The notes beneath the pieces were generated by a model. The model was given only the letters and a program-made list of their open reading frames with translations. It was not told the DNA's origin and made no database searches. DNA of 64,000 bases, taken from assembly GCF_902859705.1 (NCBI RefSeq), contig NZ_CADIJO010000002.1, positions 434,001-498,000 of the forward strand. The letters are read 5' to 3'. Source of the stretch: Achromobacter deleyi (lineage in GTDB: Bacteria; Pseudomonadota; Gammaproteobacteria; Burkholderiales; Burkholderiaceae_B). The position numbers and the translations under genes are program-made. This document shows positions 33,929 to 41,795 of the stretch, piece by piece (position 1 is the stretch's first letter; every line of letters starts with the position of its first letter).

Positions 33929-34471
33929 ATGTCCCGCATTCCGCTTGTCGATGCCACCTCTGCCCCGGCTGCCAGCCGCGACATCCTGCGCCAGATCCAT
34001 GGCGCGTTCGGCGCTACGCCCAACATGTTCCGCGCGGTGGCCAACTCGCCCGCCGCCCTGCAAAGCATGTGGGCCGCGTTCGGCGCCCTGGGCAGCGGCG
34101 TGCTGCCCGCGCAACTGGGCGAGAAGGTCGCCGTGGCCGTGGCCGACAGCAATCGCTGCGAGTATTGCCTGGCCGCGCATACGGCGTTGGGCAAGAAGGC
34201 CGGCGCCAGCGCCGACCAGATGGCTGCCGCGCAGGCCGGCCGCGCCGACGACCCGCAGACCGCCGCGGCGCTGGATTTCGCGTTGAAGCTGGTGCGCGAC
34301 CGCGGCCAGTTGCGCGACGCCGACATCGCCGCGTTGCGCCAGGCCGGTTTCGACGACGGCCAGATCGTCGAGCTGTTGGCGCACGTGGCGCTGAACCTGT
34401 TCACCAACTACGTCAACGTGGCGTTCGACGTGCCGGTGGACTTTCCGAAAGTGGCGCTGCGCGCGGCCTGA
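33929..34471 (+). CDS. AhpD-like/carboxymuconolactone-decarboxylase-fold protein
   Basis: A 180-residue all-helical protein. It contains the full AhpD signature E-x11-C-x2-C-x3-H (Glu at about 64, then CEYCLAAH), which in AhpD forms a thiol active site for peroxide or disulfide reduction. Known relatives next to AraC regulators are annotated as peroxidase-related or alkylhydroperoxidase enzymes. The ATG follows CAAGGAACCCC, a usable RBS. Likely a redox or detoxification enzyme induced through the divergent AraC protein. Confidence 0.88.
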   Translation: MSRIPLVDATSAPAASRDILRQIHGAFGATPNMFRAVANSPAALQSMWAAFGALGSGVLPAQLGEKVAVAVADSNRCEYCLAAHTALGKKAGASADQMAAAQAGRADDPQTAAALDFALKLVRDRGQLRDADIAALRQAGFDDGQIVELLAHVALNLFTNYVNVAFDVPVDFPKVALRAA

Positions 34472-34526
34472 CAGGACGGTGGATGCCGGTTTGAGGACCC
34501 GGCCGGGCACCACGCCGTGTCAGTCC

Positions 34527-35186
34527 TCAGCCGGCACGGCGGATCGTGAAGTTGATCCGCCGGCTGCCCAGCAGCGGATGCGGATGATCTTTCAACGGCA
34601 TCACGCCATGAAAGCGCAGCCGGTCCACGCCGCCCCAGACCACCACGTCGCCATGCAACAGCGGCACGCGCTGGCTCTTGTCGGCGCGTTCGTGGCCGCC
34701 GAACAGGAACACCGCCGGCATGCCCAGCGAGACCGAGACGATCGGCCAGCCATAGTCGCGCTCGTCCTTGTCCTGGTGCAGCGACAGGCGCGAGCCGGGT
34801 TCGTAGCGGTTGACCAGGCAGGCATCCGGCGCAAAGCCGGGAAAGCCGGCTTCGGCGGCGGCGCGCCGCGCCAGGTCGTCGAAGGCGGCGGGCATGTCGG
34901 GCCAGGGCTGGCCCGACAACGGATCGTTGCGGCTATAGCGATAGCCGTGCGCATCGGTCGTCCAGCCATAGCGGCCGCAGTTGGTCAGCGCCACCGACAT
35001 GGTGTAGCCGCCCGGGGTGACCATGTTGCGAAACGGCGCCTGTTGCGTCACGGCGTCCACGCCGGCCAGCAGCGCTGCCGCGTCGGGCAGGGCATAGCCG
35101 CGCAGCACCACCGATTGCTCGCCCAGCATTTCACGGCCCGATTGCGCGGTGTCGTCGTCGCCGAACAGATCCAGGGTAGGGCCCAT
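34527..35186 (-). CDS. alkB: Alpha-ketoglutarate-dependent DNA dealkylase AlkB
   Basis: A 219-residue dioxygenase that directly demethylates N1-meA and N3-meC in DNA. Iron ligands HQD (His137, Asp139) and His193, and the 2OG/active-site arginines in RRINFTIRR (209-217), are present. The start TLDLFGDDD resembles E. coli AlkB. I choose the ATG at 35186, one base after the stop of the upstream oxygenase; a start at 35201 would overlap that gene by 14 nt. It forms an operon with the second 2OG oxygenase. Confidence 0.9.
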   Translation of the reverse strand: MGPTLDLFGDDDTAQSGREMLGEQSVVLRGYALPDAAALLAGVDAVTQQAPFRNMVTPGGYTMSVALTNCGRYGWTTDAHGYRYSRNDPLSGQPWPDMPAAFDDLARRAAAEAGFPGFAPDACLVNRYEPGSRLSLHQDKDERDYGWPIVSVSLGMPAVFLFGGHERADKSQRVPLLHGDVVVWGGVDRLRFHGVMPLKDHPHPLLGSRRINFTIRRAG

Positions 35187-35187
35187 G

Positions 35188-35883
35188 TCAGGTCGCATCA
35201 TGGAAGATCACGCCCAGCGTATGGCGACGCCCTTCGCGCAAGGCGCTGACGCCATGGCGCATGGCCACGCGGCGCCAGCCGCGCGCGCCGGCCACTGGGC
35301 GCTGGTTGACGGTGAAGACCAGCGCATCGCCCTGTTGCAGCGGCAGCACTTCGGCGCGCTGGCCGTGGCTGTCGGTCTCGGTCATGACGAATTCTCCGCC
35401 GGTGAAGTCTGCGTCCGGTTGCGACAGCAGCACGGCGACCTGCAGCGGAAACACGTGTTCGCCATACAGGTCCTGGTGCAGGCAGTTGTAGTCGCCCGGG
35501 CCGTACTGCAGGATCAGCGGCGTGGGCCGGCGCTGGCCGGCCTGGTGGCAGCGCGCCAGGAACGCGGCGTGGTCGTCCGGGTACTGCACGGCAATGCCCA
35601 TCTGCTTGTTCCAGCGGTTGGCGATGGGCGCCAGGCGCGGATACAGGGCGGTGCGCAGATTGTGCAGCAGCTTTGGCAAGGGGTAGGCGAAGTATTTGTA
35701 TTCGCCCCGGCCAAAGCCATGGCGGCTCATGACGATGCGGCTGCGGTAGCGCTCGTCGTCGACGTAGGCGGCGGCCAGCGCCTGGCACTGTGCGGGCGTC
35801 AACAGGCTGGCCGCCACGGCATGGCCGTGCGCGTCCAGGTCGGCGGTGATGCGGGTCCAGTCCAGGGTGTCGAGCTTGCTCAT
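35188..35883 (-). CDS. 2OG-Fe(II) oxygenase, intact
   Basis: A 231-residue dioxygenase of the group often adjacent to alkB or alkA. The metal motif HQD (His136, Asp138) is in YNCLHQDLYGEHVFPLQVAV, followed by DFTGGEFVMTE, the distal His in VAMRHGVS (about 210) and a 2OG-binding Arg near 220. It directly precedes alkB. The gene at 23342 is a paralogue that kept the FTGGEF block but lost HxD. Substrate unknown; linkage to alkB suggests a role in alkylation or oxidative damage response. Confidence 0.85.
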   Translation of the reverse strand: MSKLDTLDWTRITADLDAHGHAVAASLLTPAQCQALAAAYVDDERYRSRIVMSRHGFGRGEYKYFAYPLPKLLHNLRTALYPRLAPIANRWNKQMGIAVQYPDDHAAFLARCHQAGQRRPTPLILQYGPGDYNCLHQDLYGEHVFPLQVAVLLSQPDADFTGGEFVMTETDSHGQRAEVLPLQQGDALVFTVNQRPVAGARGWRRVAMRHGVSALREGRRHTLGVIFHDAT

Positions 35884-35984
35884 GGGGGTTACAGCAAAGG
35901 GCGCTACAGCAGATACGGGATGCGGTTCAGTCTACGCCGCGGCGACAGGCGCTGCACTCCGTAAGTTGCCTTCGAGACGTCGGC

Positions 35985-37526
35985 CTACAGCAACGATTCG
36001 ATCGGCAGCAGCGACACGAACCACACCGAAAAGCGCTTCCACGCCGTGGTGCCGGGTTCGGTGTCGTGGCGGATCGTCTTGCCATCGCGCTGCTCCAGCC
36101 AGTAGAGCGCGCCCTTGTCGTCCAGGCACACCCGGTAGGCGGTGAGCGGAACCTCGTTGTCGAAGGCCTCGGCGATGCGGCGCGCCAGCGTGGGGCTGTC
36201 TATCACAAAGCCCAGTTCGGTGTTCAGCCGCGCCGAACGCGGGTCGAAATTGAACGACCCGACGAACACGCTATGCCCGTCCACCGCAAAGGTCTTGGCG
36301 TGCAGGCTCGACCCTGAACTGCCGAATGGCCCCAGGCTCTTGTTGCGCTCGGCGCCCGCCTGGCGCTTCATTTCGAACAGCTCGACACCGCCGGCCAACA
36401 GGTCGCGGCGGCGCGACGCATAGCCGGAATGCACCACGGCCACGTCGGTGGCTTCCAGCGCATTGGTCAGCACGCGCACCTTCACGCCGCTTTGCGCCAG
36501 TTTCACGAAGGCCTCGGTGCCGCTGGCCGTGGGCACGAAATAGGGCGACACCAGTTCCACGTCCACCTTGGGCGTGCCGACGATCTCGTGCAGCTGGTGC
36601 GGCAGCATGGCTTCGGGCGGCGCGGTGCCCAGCGTCTTGCGCGGGTCGTCGCTGACCATGCGGGTATCGGCCCATTCCAGCGCCAATTCGCCGCGCAGCA
36701 GTTGCTGGATGAACGGCAGCTTGCGCATCGCCTCGGCGTAGGCGGCGGCCTCGGGCGATTTTTCGACGGTGCTGGCCGAGCGTTCCAGTTCGGCCAGCGC
36801 ATCGGGGGCGGCGGGCTTGAGCAGGCGATCGACCGGGTAGGCCGATTCGCTGGCCCAGTAGCGGTCGAAGTCGGTCGACACGTCGTTCACAGCCGCGCCG
36901 ATGGCCAGCACGTCCAGGTCGGTGAACAGCACGCCGTTGGCCGCGCCGAAGTATTCGTCGCCGATGTTGCGGCCGCCGACGATGGTGGCCTGGTTGTCGG
37001 CGGTGAACGACTTGTTGTGCATGCGCCGGTTCAGGCGCCGGAAGTCGGTCAGGTAGCCGACGAACTTGGGCCAGCGCACCACGAACGGGTTGTACAGGCG
37101 CACCTCGATATTCGGATGTGCATCCAGCGCCGCCAGCACCGCGTCCAGCCCGGCGGTGCCGTTGTCGTCCAGCAGCAGGCGTACGCGCACGCCGCGGTCG
37201 GCGGCCTCGTGCAGGGCTTCGAGCAGCATGGTGCCGGTCATGTCGCCATGCCAGATGTAGTACTGCACGTCCAGGCTGCGCTGGGCGGCGCGCGCCAGCA
37301 TCATGCGCGCGGCGAAGGCGTCATAGGCGTCGGCCAGCGGGTGGATACCCGATTTGCCCGGGTGCTCGGCAGCCAGCGGCGCGATGGCGCGGCCCAGCGG
37401 CGTATCGCGGGAGGCTTCCGGAGTGAGCGCCTGCGAGGCATTGCGATGGTCCAGGGGCGGCAGGCTGCAGCCCGTCAGGAAGCCAAGGCACAGGACAGTC
37501 AGGGAGACGAATCGGGCGGTATGCAT
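35985..37526 (-). CDS. Phospholipase D-family lipoprotein (ClsC/YmdC-like)
   Basis: A 513-residue PLD-superfamily protein with a lipobox at the N-terminus (VLCLGFLTGCS, Cys about residue 20), so a lipid-anchored envelope protein. Two HxKx4D catalytic motifs are visible: HNKSFTAD followed by GGRNIGDEYF, and HAKTFAVD followed by GSFNFDPRS. In E. coli YmdC/ClsC such a protein makes cardiolipin with an acyl-carrier partner; here no partner is seen. The start at 37526 gives the lipoprotein signal; the longer frame to 37814 runs antisense through the XRE gene. Divergent from that gene. Confidence 0.88.
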   Translation of the reverse strand: MHTARFVSLTVLCLGFLTGCSLPPLDHRNASQALTPEASRDTPLGRAIAPLAAEHPGKSGIHPLADAYDAFAARMMLARAAQRSLDVQYYIWHGDMTGTMLLEALHEAADRGVRVRLLLDDNGTAGLDAVLAALDAHPNIEVRLYNPFVVRWPKFVGYLTDFRRLNRRMHNKSFTADNQATIVGGRNIGDEYFGAANGVLFTDLDVLAIGAAVNDVSTDFDRYWASESAYPVDRLLKPAAPDALAELERSASTVEKSPEAAAYAEAMRKLPFIQQLLRGELALEWADTRMVSDDPRKTLGTAPPEAMLPHQLHEIVGTPKVDVELVSPYFVPTASGTEAFVKLAQSGVKVRVLTNALEATDVAVVHSGYASRRRDLLAGGVELFEMKRQAGAERNKSLGPFGSSGSSLHAKTFAVDGHSVFVGSFNFDPRSARLNTELGFVIDSPTLARRIAEAFDNEVPLTAYRVCLDDKGALYWLEQRDGKTIRHDTEPGTTAWKRFSVWFVSLLPIESLL

Positions 37527-37588
37527 ACGCCGTATTGTGCCGAATTGTCGACAAGGCGGTCGGGTCAGGCAAAGACAGGGCTTGACGG

Positions 37589-37625
37589 TTTTCCGTATTT
37601 GGGAGAAATTCCCATATATGGAAAA
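37589..37625. promoter_or_regulatory. Long imperfect dyad overlapping the start codon of the XRE-cupin gene
   Basis: Left arm TTTTCCGTATTTGGGA (37589-37604), spacer GAAAT, right arm TCCCATATATGGAAAA (37610-37625); 14 of 16 positions pair. The ATG at 37618 lies inside the right arm, so a bound protein or an RNA hairpin would block translation initiation. Autoregulation by the XRE protein is the simplest reading. Confidence 0.65.
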
Positions 37626-38205
37626 TTCATCGATATCGGGCACGCCGACCCAAGACCCTGACCTGGACCAGCGCCTGGCCGGCCGGCTGAAGGCGTTGCG
37701 CCTGGCGCGCGGCTGGTCGCTGGACGAACTGGCCGGCCGCGCCGGCGTCAGCCGCGCCACGCTGTCGCGCCTGGAAAACGCCGAAGTCAGCCCCACCGCC
37801 AACGTGCTGGGCAAGCTGTGCGGCGCCTATGGCCTGACCATGTCGCGGCTGATGCGCATGGTCGAAGACGATTTCGCGCCGCTGGTGCCCGCCGCCGCGC
37901 AGGCGCTGTGGGTCGACGACAGCACGGGCTTCACGCGCCGGTCGGTATCGCCGCCGTCGCAGAAGCTGGCCGGCGAAGTGCTGGCCTGCGAGCTGGCCGC
38001 CGATGCCCACATCCGCTACGACCAGGCGCCGCGCGCCGGCATGGAACACCACCTGGTGATGCTGGAAGGCGAGCTGTCCCTGACCGTCGATGGCCAGGCC
38101 TACACGTTGGCGCCGGGCGACTGCCTGCGCTATCAGCTGCAAGGCGCCAGCGCTTTCGATACCCCGCCGCATTGCGGCGCCCGTTACCTGCTTTTCATTG
38201 TCTGA
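37618..38205 (+). CDS. XRE-family regulator with C-terminal cupin domain
   Basis: A 195-residue regulator. HTH at about residues 22-70 (GWSLDELAGRAGVSRATLSR, then LENAEVSPTANVLGKLC), cupin barrel at about 115-190 (MEHHLVMLEGELSLTVDGQA, LAPGDCLRYQLQG). This HTH_3 plus Cupin_2 layout is common in regulators of amino acid, polyamine or antibiotic stress genes. The next gene, a GNAT acetyltransferase, begins 9 bp downstream and is the likely co-transcribed target. The dyad at 37589-37625 probably mediates autocontrol. Confidence 0.85.
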   Translation: MENSSISGTPTQDPDLDQRLAGRLKALRLARGWSLDELAGRAGVSRATLSRLENAEVSPTANVLGKLCGAYGLTMSRLMRMVEDDFAPLVPAAAQALWVDDSTGFTRRSVSPPSQKLAGEVLACELAADAHIRYDQAPRAGMEHHLVMLEGELSLTVDGQAYTLAPGDCLRYQLQGASAFDTPPHCGARYLLFIV

Positions 38206-38214
38206 GACCCCGTC

Positions 38215-38751
38215 ATGTCCCTTGCCACGCTTGAATATCTTCGCCCCTCTGCGGACCAGGCCCGCGATCTTCTGCCCGGCCTGGCCGCGCTGCTGCAGGC
38301 CTGCGTGGAGGACGGCGCCAGCGTCAGTTTCGTGTTGCCCTATACGCAGGAAGACGCGCAGGCCTTCTGGCGCGACAAGGTGCTGCCGTCGGTGGCGGCG
38401 GGCAAGGCCTCGCTGCTGGTGGCCGTGCAGGATGGCCGCGTGGCCGGTTCGGTGCAGCTCGATTGCGATACGCCGCCCAACCAGCCGCACCGCGCCGAAA
38501 TCCGCAAGCTGCTGGTGCACCCGGACTTCCGGCGGCGCGGCATTGCGCGACGCCTGATGCAGGACGCGGAAAAGCTGGCGGTGGAACAGGGCCGCAGCCT
38601 GATCACGCTGGACACCCGCACGGGCGACAGCGCCGAGCCGCTGTACGGCTCGCTGGGCTATGTGGCGGTGGGGGTGATACCGGGATTCAGCCGCGATGCG
38701 CGTGATCCGTCCAAGGTGGACGGCACGACGATCATGTACAAGGCGGTGTAG
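38215..38751 (+). CDS. GNAT-family N-acetyltransferase
   Basis: A 178-residue acetyltransferase. The acetyl-CoA pyrophosphate loop is in VHPDFRRRGIARRLMQDAEK (about 101-120, motif RRxGIA), followed by TLDTRTGDSAEPLYGSLGY. Only 9 bp separate it from the XRE-cupin gene, so the two form an operon. Family members modify small amines, antibiotics such as tabtoxin-like toxins, or proteins; substrate not readable. Confidence 0.87.
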   Translation: MSLATLEYLRPSADQARDLLPGLAALLQACVEDGASVSFVLPYTQEDAQAFWRDKVLPSVAAGKASLLVAVQDGRVAGSVQLDCDTPPNQPHRAEIRKLLVHPDFRRRGIARRLMQDAEKLAVEQGRSLITLDTRTGDSAEPLYGSLGYVAVGVIPGFSRDARDPSKVDGTTIMYKAV

Positions 38752-38815
38752 TCAGGTCAGGGGTAGCGCATGCGCCGCGGCGGCTGGCGGTCCCGGCTGC
38801 CCAATGCGGCGGCGA

Positions 38816-39148
38816 TCAGGCCAGCGGCTTGATGCCCACGCTGTAGGGCGGGGCGTTGCCGCGGGCGGCGGCCTTGATCTTCAGCATCGAGCCGCCGGGC
38901 GTGTATTCGAATTCCTGGAAGGGCACTTCGAACCACTGGTGAAAGCTGGTGCGCGAGAACTCGGGCACCCAGACCTTGGGGCGCTTGGCGTCGCAGTGGA
39001 ATTCCACCAGCGTGCAGTCGATGTTCAGCGGCCGGGTGTTGCCGATGCGGTAGCTGACGCGCAGATCGGCGCCTTCGGTGCTGCCGGGGCGCCAGGTCAG
39101 GCCGACCGATTCCATGAAGTGTTCAATCGCCTCAATGCCGCGATACAT
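38816..39148 (-). CDS. Hypothetical protein, 110 aa
   Basis: I do not recognise the family. The protein has no signal peptide or membrane segment, and a beta-rich look with several aromatic residues (FMESVGLTWRPGSTEGADLR; FSRTSFHQWFEVPFQEFEY). The two cysteine- and histidine-containing strand IDCTLVEFHCD (about residues 43-53) could be structural. The only start with reasonable context is the ATG at 39148. It lies alone between the GNAT gene (convergent) and the terminator at 39186. Codon bias matches neighbours, so it is probably expressed. Confidence 0.6.
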   Translation of the reverse strand: MYRGIEAIEHFMESVGLTWRPGSTEGADLRVSYRIGNTRPLNIDCTLVEFHCDAKRPKVWVPEFSRTSFHQWFEVPFQEFEYTPGGSMLKIKAAARGNAPPYSVGIKPLA

Positions 39149-39185
39149 AGCTGACTCCGAATGCTGTCGGGCAGAGGCGCCCGAG

Positions 39186-39209
39186 AAAAAACCGCCGACG
39201 TTGCGGCGG
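39186..39209 (-). terminator. Intrinsic terminator after the alpha/beta hydrolase
   Basis: On the minus strand CCGCCG, a 6-nt loop and CGGCGG form a stem followed by six T (A-run at 39186-39191). It lies 78 bp past the stop of the hydrolase at 39287 and upstream of the leftward hypothetical gene. Confidence 0.7.
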
Positions 39210-39286
39210 GAAACATCCGGGATTATCCGTCATTCGCCGCTTTCCTGCCGGGCAGGGGTGGCTGCCGGCCGTCTTGACGGGCGGAT

Positions 39287-40189
39287 TCAGCGGGCCGCGG
39301 GCCAGGTCGCGCAGAACTTCAGGATGGCGTCGGCCACGGCCTGCGGCGCTTCGCGCTGCGGGAAATGCCCCACGCCGTCCAGCACCCGGCGTTCGAAGCC
39401 GCCGGTGAAATAGTGGGCCCGGCCTTCGGACGTGGCCGGCAGGTTGCAGGTGTCGGCGCCGCCGTGCAGCACCAGGGTCGGCACCGCCAGTTGCGGCGCG
39501 GGCGTCAGCCGGGCGTTGTCGTCGGCATACGCGGGGTCGCCGGCCACGAAGCCCCAGCGATGGCGATAGGAATGCAGCACCACGGCGGCCCAGTCGGGGT
39601 TGTCGAAGGCGTGCGCGGCCTGTGCGAACTCCGCTTCCGTGTACCAGCCGGCGGGTGACCAGGTATCCCACATGTAGCGCGTGAAGGCTTGCGCATCGTC
39701 GCGCACGGTATCCGCGCCACGCGGCGTGGCCATGAACCAGTGATACCAATAATTGCGGGCTTGCTCCAGCGCCAGCGTCTGCGACGGATCGTTGGTGCCG
39801 TACCCGATCGACAGCAACACCAGCTGCGCGGCCACGTCCGGTTGCAGGCCGCAGGCGTTGGAAGCGGCGCGTGCGCCCCAGTCGTGGCCCACCAGCAGCG
39901 GCCGGGCCAGCCCCAGCGCCGCGATGAAATCCAGCAGGTCGCGGCCCAGCGCCGCCAGTTCGCCGCTGCGCGGCGTGGCCGGGTCCAGAAAGCGCGTGGC
40001 GCCGAAGCCGCGCAGCGCCGGGCACAGCACTCGGTAGCCTTCAGCCGCCAGGCGCTGCGCCACCGTGTGCCAGCTTTCGGGGCTGTCCGGCCAGCCATGC
40101 AGCAGCACGGCGGTCCGTGCACCGGCAGGGTTCCATTCCAGGTAGGCGATGTCCAGTCGCGGGGTGCGGATCGTGGTGTAGGGGGCCAT
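39287..40189 (-). CDS. Alpha/beta hydrolase, epoxide hydrolase-like (Asp nucleophile)
   Basis: A 300-residue hydrolase. The oxyanion loop is in VLLHGWPDSPESW, the nucleophile elbow is GHDWGA with Asp rather than Ser (about residue 102), the acid is in LHGGADTC and the His in GVGHFPQRE. An Asp nucleophile with HGWPDS is the pattern of epoxide hydrolases and haloalkane dehalogenases; a serine esterase is excluded. The cap region (about 130-200) is Trp- and Tyr-rich. The LysR gene is divergent with a 91-bp gap and is the likely regulator. Confidence 0.87.
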   Translation of the reverse strand: MAPYTTIRTPRLDIAYLEWNPAGARTAVLLHGWPDSPESWHTVAQRLAAEGYRVLCPALRGFGATRFLDPATPRSGELAALGRDLLDFIAALGLARPLLVGHDWGARAASNACGLQPDVAAQLVLLSIGYGTNDPSQTLALEQARNYWYHWFMATPRGADTVRDDAQAFTRYMWDTWSPAGWYTEAEFAQAAHAFDNPDWAAVVLHSYRHRWGFVAGDPAYADDNARLTPAPQLAVPTLVLHGGADTCNLPATSEGRAHYFTGGFERRVLDGVGHFPQREAPQAVADAILKFCATWPAAR

Positions 40190-40246
40190 GGCATTGCGTC
40201 CTTGCAGTAGCGGGAAGGGTCACGATAGCGGCGTGCATGGTCATGA

Positions 40247-40274
40247 TTGATGAATAATCCGGCTTTATTATCAA
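40247..40274. promoter_or_regulatory. Imperfect AT-rich dyad in the hydrolase/LysR interval
   Basis: TTGATGAATAA at 40247-40257 and TTATTATCAA at 40265-40274 are inverted repeats with one extra base in the left arm. The dyad lies 7 nt before the LysR start, a fitting place for autoregulation and control of the divergent hydrolase. Confidence 0.4.
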
Positions 40275-40280
40275 CAAATC

Positions 40281-41189
40281 ATGTATTGCGGAACCCCCCT
40301 CATGGATACCTTGGCCGAACCGACCGGCGCCGTGCTCGACCTGACGCTGCTGCGCACTTTCCTGGAAGTCGTGGACAACGGCGGCTTTGCGCTGGCCGCC
40401 GACGTGCTGGCCCTGACGCCCTCGGCGGTCAGCGGCCATATCAAGCGCCTGGAAATGGTGGCCGGCTCCGTACTGCTCGAACGCACGACCCGCAGCTTCG
40501 AGCTCACCGCGGCCGGCGAAACGCTGTACGCCTATGCGCGCAACATCGTCGACCTGGAACGCGAGGCGCGCGCCCGCCTGAGCGGCGTGCGCCTGAAAGG
40601 GCGGCTGCGCATCGGCTCGTCGGAAGATTTTGCCGGCGCCTGGCTGGCCGAGGTGCTGCAGGCGTTTCACCGCGCCCACCCCGAGGCATCGATCGAACTG
40701 AAGGTCGGCGTCACGGCAGACCTGCTGCGCCAGCAGGCGCGCGGCAAGCTCGACGTGGTGTTCGGCAAGCAATGCGCCCGGATGCAGGACGATGGCGAAC
40801 TGCTGTGGGAAGAAGAGCTGGTCTGGGCCTGGGCCGAAGACAAGCCCTGGAAGCCGGGGCCGCAGGTGCCGCTGGCGGTGTTTCCGGAACCTTGCGTGTA
40901 TCGCGAGGCGGCCATCGGCGCGCTGGGCGCCGCGCGCCGCGCGTGGCTACTCGCCTTCGAAAGCGCCAGCATGGCGGGCTGCCTGGCGGCCGCGCAGGCC
41001 GGCTTTGCCGTGGCCCCGGTGGCGCGCAGCCAGTTGCGCCAGGGGTTGCGCGCCCTGGACCGCGAGGACGGCATGCCGGCGCTGCCCAATGCCCGCTTCT
41101 ATGCTTTCCTGCGCTCGGCCGAACCGGCGGTGCAGGCGCTGGTCGCGGCGGTGCGCCAGACGGGGCAGCGGCGGCGCTTCACGCGCTGA
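40281..41189 (+). CDS. LysR-family transcriptional regulator
   Basis: A 302-residue regulator. HTH in the N-terminus (FLEVVDNGGFALAADVLALT, TPSAVSGHIKRLEMVAGS), substrate-binding domain from about residue 105 (GRLRIGSSEDFAGAWLAEVL). A second possible start at 40302 would drop seven residues; neither has a strong RBS. Divergent from the epoxide hydrolase-like gene and probably its regulator. Confidence 0.88.
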   Translation: MYCGTPLMDTLAEPTGAVLDLTLLRTFLEVVDNGGFALAADVLALTPSAVSGHIKRLEMVAGSVLLERTTRSFELTAAGETLYAYARNIVDLEREARARLSGVRLKGRLRIGSSEDFAGAWLAEVLQAFHRAHPEASIELKVGVTADLLRQQARGKLDVVFGKQCARMQDDGELLWEEELVWAWAEDKPWKPGPQVPLAVFPEPCVYREAAIGALGAARRAWLLAFESASMAGCLAAAQAGFAVAPVARSQLRQGLRALDREDGMPALPNARFYAFLRSAEPAVQALVAAVRQTGQRRRFTR

Positions 41190-41259
41190 GTCCGGCAGCC
41201 GATCCTTGCCTGCCGGGTTTGCCCCGCAGAATTCGACCCTGCGATTCCGCGGCCTTAAG

Positions 41260-41286
41260 TTGTCTCAATCGCCGCGATTGACACAA
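41260..41286. promoter_or_regulatory. Large dyad TTGTCTCAATCG-N3-CGATTGACACAA
   Basis: Two 12-bp arms match at 11 positions around a 3-bp centre. The symmetry and length are typical of a dimer operator. It lies 105 bp before the small exported peptide gene at 41391 and 71 bp after the LysR stop codon. Confidence 0.55.
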
Positions 41287-41330
41287 GCAAATGGACGCGC
41301 GGCGTGGCCATCAGCAAGATGGACCCCTAT

Positions 41331-41344
41331 GTCTTATATAAGAC
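41331..41344. promoter_or_regulatory. Perfect palindrome GTCTTATATAAGAC
   Basis: A perfect 14-bp palindrome 47 bp before the small peptide start. Its centre TATATA could also serve as a -10 box. Likely operator or promoter element for the gene at 41391; the binding protein is unknown. Confidence 0.55.
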
Positions 41345-41390
41345 CGACGCAGCCGCCGCCGGTCCGGGCATGTGAATCAAAGGAGTCATC

Positions 41391-41546
41391 ATGGCAAATT
41401 TCCTGCTTGCATTGGTCACCGCTGAACTTTCCCTCTTTGGCGTCGACGCCGCGGCTGCGCCTGCGCCCGTTGCGGTTTCTGACGCACCGCCCGCCCAGTC
41501 CGCGCCGCGTTTCGACAGTGAACACTATCGCAGCGCGCTGGGCTGA
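41391..41546 (+). CDS. Small protein, 51 aa, hydrophobic N-terminus
   Basis: Not recognised. AAAGGAG lies 6 nt before the ATG, one of the best ribosome binding sites in the window. The product starts MANFLLALVTAELSLFGVDA, a short hydrophobic helix, then an Ala/Pro-rich stretch and a polar C-terminus FDSEHYRSALG. It may be a small membrane or exported peptide. Two palindromes precede it (41260-41286, 41331-41344), suggesting tight control. The following gap 41547-41795 holds no other gene; it includes a repeated GCCTGTA near 41633 and 41669. Confidence 0.6.
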   Translation: MANFLLALVTAELSLFGVDAAAAPAPVAVSDAPPAQSAPRFDSEHYRSALG

Positions 41547-41795
41547 CCGGCACGACGGCTCGGCTGCGGCGGCGCCCAGCCGCTGCGCCGGGACGTGATG
41601 GCGCGGGACCGTTGTGATGGGCGTTTCGGCAAGCCTGTAGAAATAGGCAGGTTTCACGCAAGAACGAGCCTGTACGCTGCACCGCGCGATTCTTAATATC
41701 CCTCTCACGCTTGGGGTCGATGGGTTCCGCGTGAATCGATGGGCGCGAGCGGGTTGCCGGCGTGTTGCCGGCCGCCGCAAGTAGAGGGAGATCGC

